Origin: Dryomyza anilis
Lineage: Eukaryota > Arthropoda > Insecta > Diptera > Dryomyzidae
Direction: 5' to 3'
Length of the DNA stretch: 64,000 nucleotides
NCBI GenBank assembly: GCA_951804985.1
Contig: OX638133.1
Coordinates: 8,886,501 to 8,950,500, forward strand
Both the position numbers and the translations under genes were made by a program. The notes under the pieces were generated by a model. That model worked only from the letters and a program-made list of their open reading frames with translations. It was not told the DNA's origin and searched no databases. This document shows, piece by piece, positions 62,047-64,000 of this stretch (its first letter is position 1; each line of letters starts with the position of its first letter).

Positions 62047-63419
62047 GGGCCCTATTATGACTGGCGAAGCGAATGGTTTTGCGAAGCGAACGTTAAAAAG
62101 CTATCACAGCTTACGGGCCCTTTTATGATTAGCGAAGCGAATGCTTTTGGCGAAGCGAACGCTTTGGCGAAGCGAACGGAATTTGGCGAATGAACTGGCG
62201 AATGTACTAATTTTTATGGTTTTAAAAGTAAGCAACACTTTCAATATTGACAGATCAAATGACGGATTTCCGTGTTGCAAAAAATAGTATCATGTTGCGT
62301 TCTTTTAGTACTGCCTTTTTTTTTAGAACAGATACTATTTTATCTTAATATCTATTTTCTTTTTTTAAAAAAACATTTAATATAATTTATGGTTTAAAAA
62401 ACGTTAACTCGATTCAGAACAATAACACTTTTTCGGTTTTTTGTTATTTTTTGTTTATAAAAGATCAAAAATTATCCAAATAAACTTCGGAACAATTCAA
62501 GTTAGTTAAAATTTACAGTTAAATATGTTTTTAAATGTTAATATTGAAATTATTATTACATACAAATAAATACTTTTTATTAAAAAAGTAGTTTTTTTAT
62601 TTGGAGCAATACTTCTTTTATTTTAATTTAAAGAAACCCTAGAGTTTCAAAACAGCTGCTGTGAATTGTCTTGTTTAAAAAAATAATAATAATGTTCCAA
62701 AAAAACGATGGGCCCAAAGAAGAGCGCGTTAAACAAAAGCCAAGACGGTGTGCAGAAAGCTGGAGCGAAGACGAGGAGTAAGACTACAATAAGTGACAGT
62801 GATAGTGGTCTGTCCTCCGAAGCATTCATCTGTGGCACAAATAACTTCGCGCGATGAACCAAGCTGCATCCTCAGCAGCAGTCGGAGCAGTTCCAGACAT
62901 TTCTTTTATTAGTGTTAAGTTTAAAATCAAAATAAAAAGTGTGAAACAAATTGTTTTTTTTTACGTTTATTAGTTAGGTCACAAAAAACTCAAAATTATA
63001 GACATCCTTTTAGAAAAACAAAAGGATAAGATAAATTGAAAATCAGAAAAAGCCTAATAAACAAAAGCACAAAAGAAAAAAAAAATAAAAATCAAAAGAA
63101 AAACTGAAAAACAATAGATAAAGATACGTTCGCCGATTCGTCACATGAAGAAAATAAAAAAAGTATTGCTCAAAAACATACTCATTTAACATAAATTATG
63201 TATTAACAGAAAAAAGTATCTGTTCTAAAAAAAAAAGACAGTACTAAAAGCACGCAACATGATACTATTTTTTGCAACTCTGAAATCCGTCATTTCATCC
63301 GTCAATGTTGTGAATGTTGCTCACTTTTAAAACCATAAAAATTAGTACGTTCGCCAGTCCATTCGCCAAATTCGTTCGCTTCGTCAAGTACATTCGCTTC
63401 GCCAATCATAATAGGTCCC
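62047..63419. mobile_element. Long-TIR element (arms about 210-230 bp)
   Basis: The left arm 62115-62342 (GGGCCCTTTTATGATTAGCG to AGAACAGATAC) is inverted at 63209-63419. Both arms contain GCGAAGCGAA motifs, CATGTTGCGT and TTTTAGTACTG. The left terminus is duplicated (62047 and 62115). A TAT direct repeat is possible at the outer ends. The ~870-bp interior holds the 49-codon ORF at 62708 and A/T-rich DNA. Confidence 0.7.
62708..62857 (+). CDS. 49-codon ORF inside a long-TIR element
   Basis: An ATG-to-TGA frame of 49 codons begins MGPKKSALNKSQDGVQKAG, continues through a Ser/Asp stretch (TTISDSDSGLSSE) and ends GTNNFAR. It is Lys/Ser-rich and basic at the N-terminus. It lies near the centre of the element bounded by inverted arms at 62115-62342 and 63209-63419, and its base composition is richer in G and C than the flanking DNA. 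I recognise no family. It may be a remnant of a transposase or host exon carried by the element, or chance. Confidence 0.25.
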   Translation: MGPKKSALNKSQDGVQKAGAKTRSKTTISDSDSGLSSEAFICGTNNFAR

Positions 63420-63670
63420 TATTTTTATTCTAAATCTATCATTTTTCAAATACACTTTAAAATCGCCTTTCCAAGCAAGATATTTTGGTTAGTTTGGCAG
63501 TAAATACGTAACAATCATTTATAGTTTTTCTCAATTTCGATTCAGATTTTTTTAATTGCAATTTTTCGAGTTTCAATATTTTAATGGCAGAATCGTCATA
63601 TGAGAAGGGTGTCGATTTATTTTTTTATATAGCCTACAGTTACTTTTATTCATTGATAATCTTTATATAG

Positions 63671-63982
63671 GCGGCTGCTATGAATGGATACGTATATGTT
63701 TTATTTAGTAATCATCTTGAACGTTACGATCCTATTGCAGACAAATGGTTATGGGTAAATTTGCTGACATTCGCAATGAGTTTAGCTTCATATTCACGCT
63801 TTTATTTTCAGATACCTAATATTGATTATTATTATTCTCATTGCACTACAATTGATAATCGAGTAATAGCGGCAGTGAGATATGGAGACATATATGAATA
63901 TGAGGTGGAAAAAAAACAATCAATTCCACATTCGACGATAGAATGTCGAAAAATAATTGGAATTTTCTCGAATAATGTTTAA
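63671..63982 (+). CDS. Partial kelch-repeat protein (C-terminal part)
   Basis: Translation from the acceptor-like TATATAG at 63670 gives AAAMNGYVYVL and then LERYDPIADKWLW. This is one kelch blade motif (Gly-Tyr-x-Tyr-x-Leu plus ERYDP...KW). A 57-nt intron (63755-63811, GT...TTTTCAG) is likely, and exon 2 continues with IPNIDYYYSHCTTIDNRV and RYGDIYEYEVE, the next blade, up to a TAA at 63980-63982. The intron is stop-free and a multiple of three, so the frame is also open without splicing. The usual Gly-Gly of the blade is replaced by Phe-Ser. No BTB domain or earlier blades are visible upstream, where a long-TIR element occupies 62047-63419. It may be the 3' end of a divergent kelch-like gene or a decaying copy. 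Confidence 0.45.
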   Translation, partial: AAAMNGYVYVLFSNHLERYDPIADKWLWVNLLTFAMSLASYSRFYFQIPNIDYYYSHCTTIDNRVIAAVRYGDIYEYEVEKKQSIPHSTIECRKIIGIFSNNV

Positions 63983-64000
63983 TATTAACACATTTTTGTA

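Overview
This is a 64 kb piece of an AT-rich nuclear genome from a higher (schizophoran) fly. The evidence is a tandem cluster of insect juvenile-hormone epoxide hydrolase (Jheh) genes, many short 50-80 nt introns, and dense decayed transposons and satellites. A tephritid fruit fly is my best guess, but that rests on general impression and not on a diagnostic sequence.

Layout. Positions 1-31.1 kb are mostly repeats: a purine satellite, a 330-bp higher-order ATGATGA satellite, two arrays of one 19-bp satellite, palindromic and TIR elements, a tRNA-derived SINE and a 1.1-kb solo LTR. Two probable small secreted-peptide genes lie here on the minus strand (about 4.1-4.4 kb and 15.5-15.9 kb). Neither forms a long ORF, because each is split by an intron. 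Positions 32.7-56.7 kb hold four complete Jheh genes, all on the plus strand, here called A (32753-34373), B (34658-36165), C (39277-47978) and D (52806-56705). A and B are close tandem duplicates. They are bracketed by two inverted copies of the same internally deleted mariner-like element. C has a 6.9-kb intron full of mobile elements, and D has two repeat-filled introns of over 1 kb.

Positions 57.6-60.0 kb hold a convergent pair: an EB1-family microtubule plus-end protein (plus strand) and the CCDC130/YJU2-family splicing factor (minus strand). Positions 60-64 kb hold a degraded Tc1/mariner transposase, a long-TIR element with a 49-codon ORF, and a partial kelch-repeat gene at the right edge.

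The four Jheh products should be membrane-anchored ER enzymes that open the epoxide of juvenile hormone to the diol. All keep the nucleophile Asp, the second acidic residue, the His and both catalytic Tyr. B departs from the family at two very conserved places: HGWP is HGWG, and GDWG is GDFG. The EB1-like and CCDC130 genes are housekeeping or cell-biological neighbours with no evident functional link to the cluster. No tRNA, rRNA or snRNA gene that looks functional was seen.
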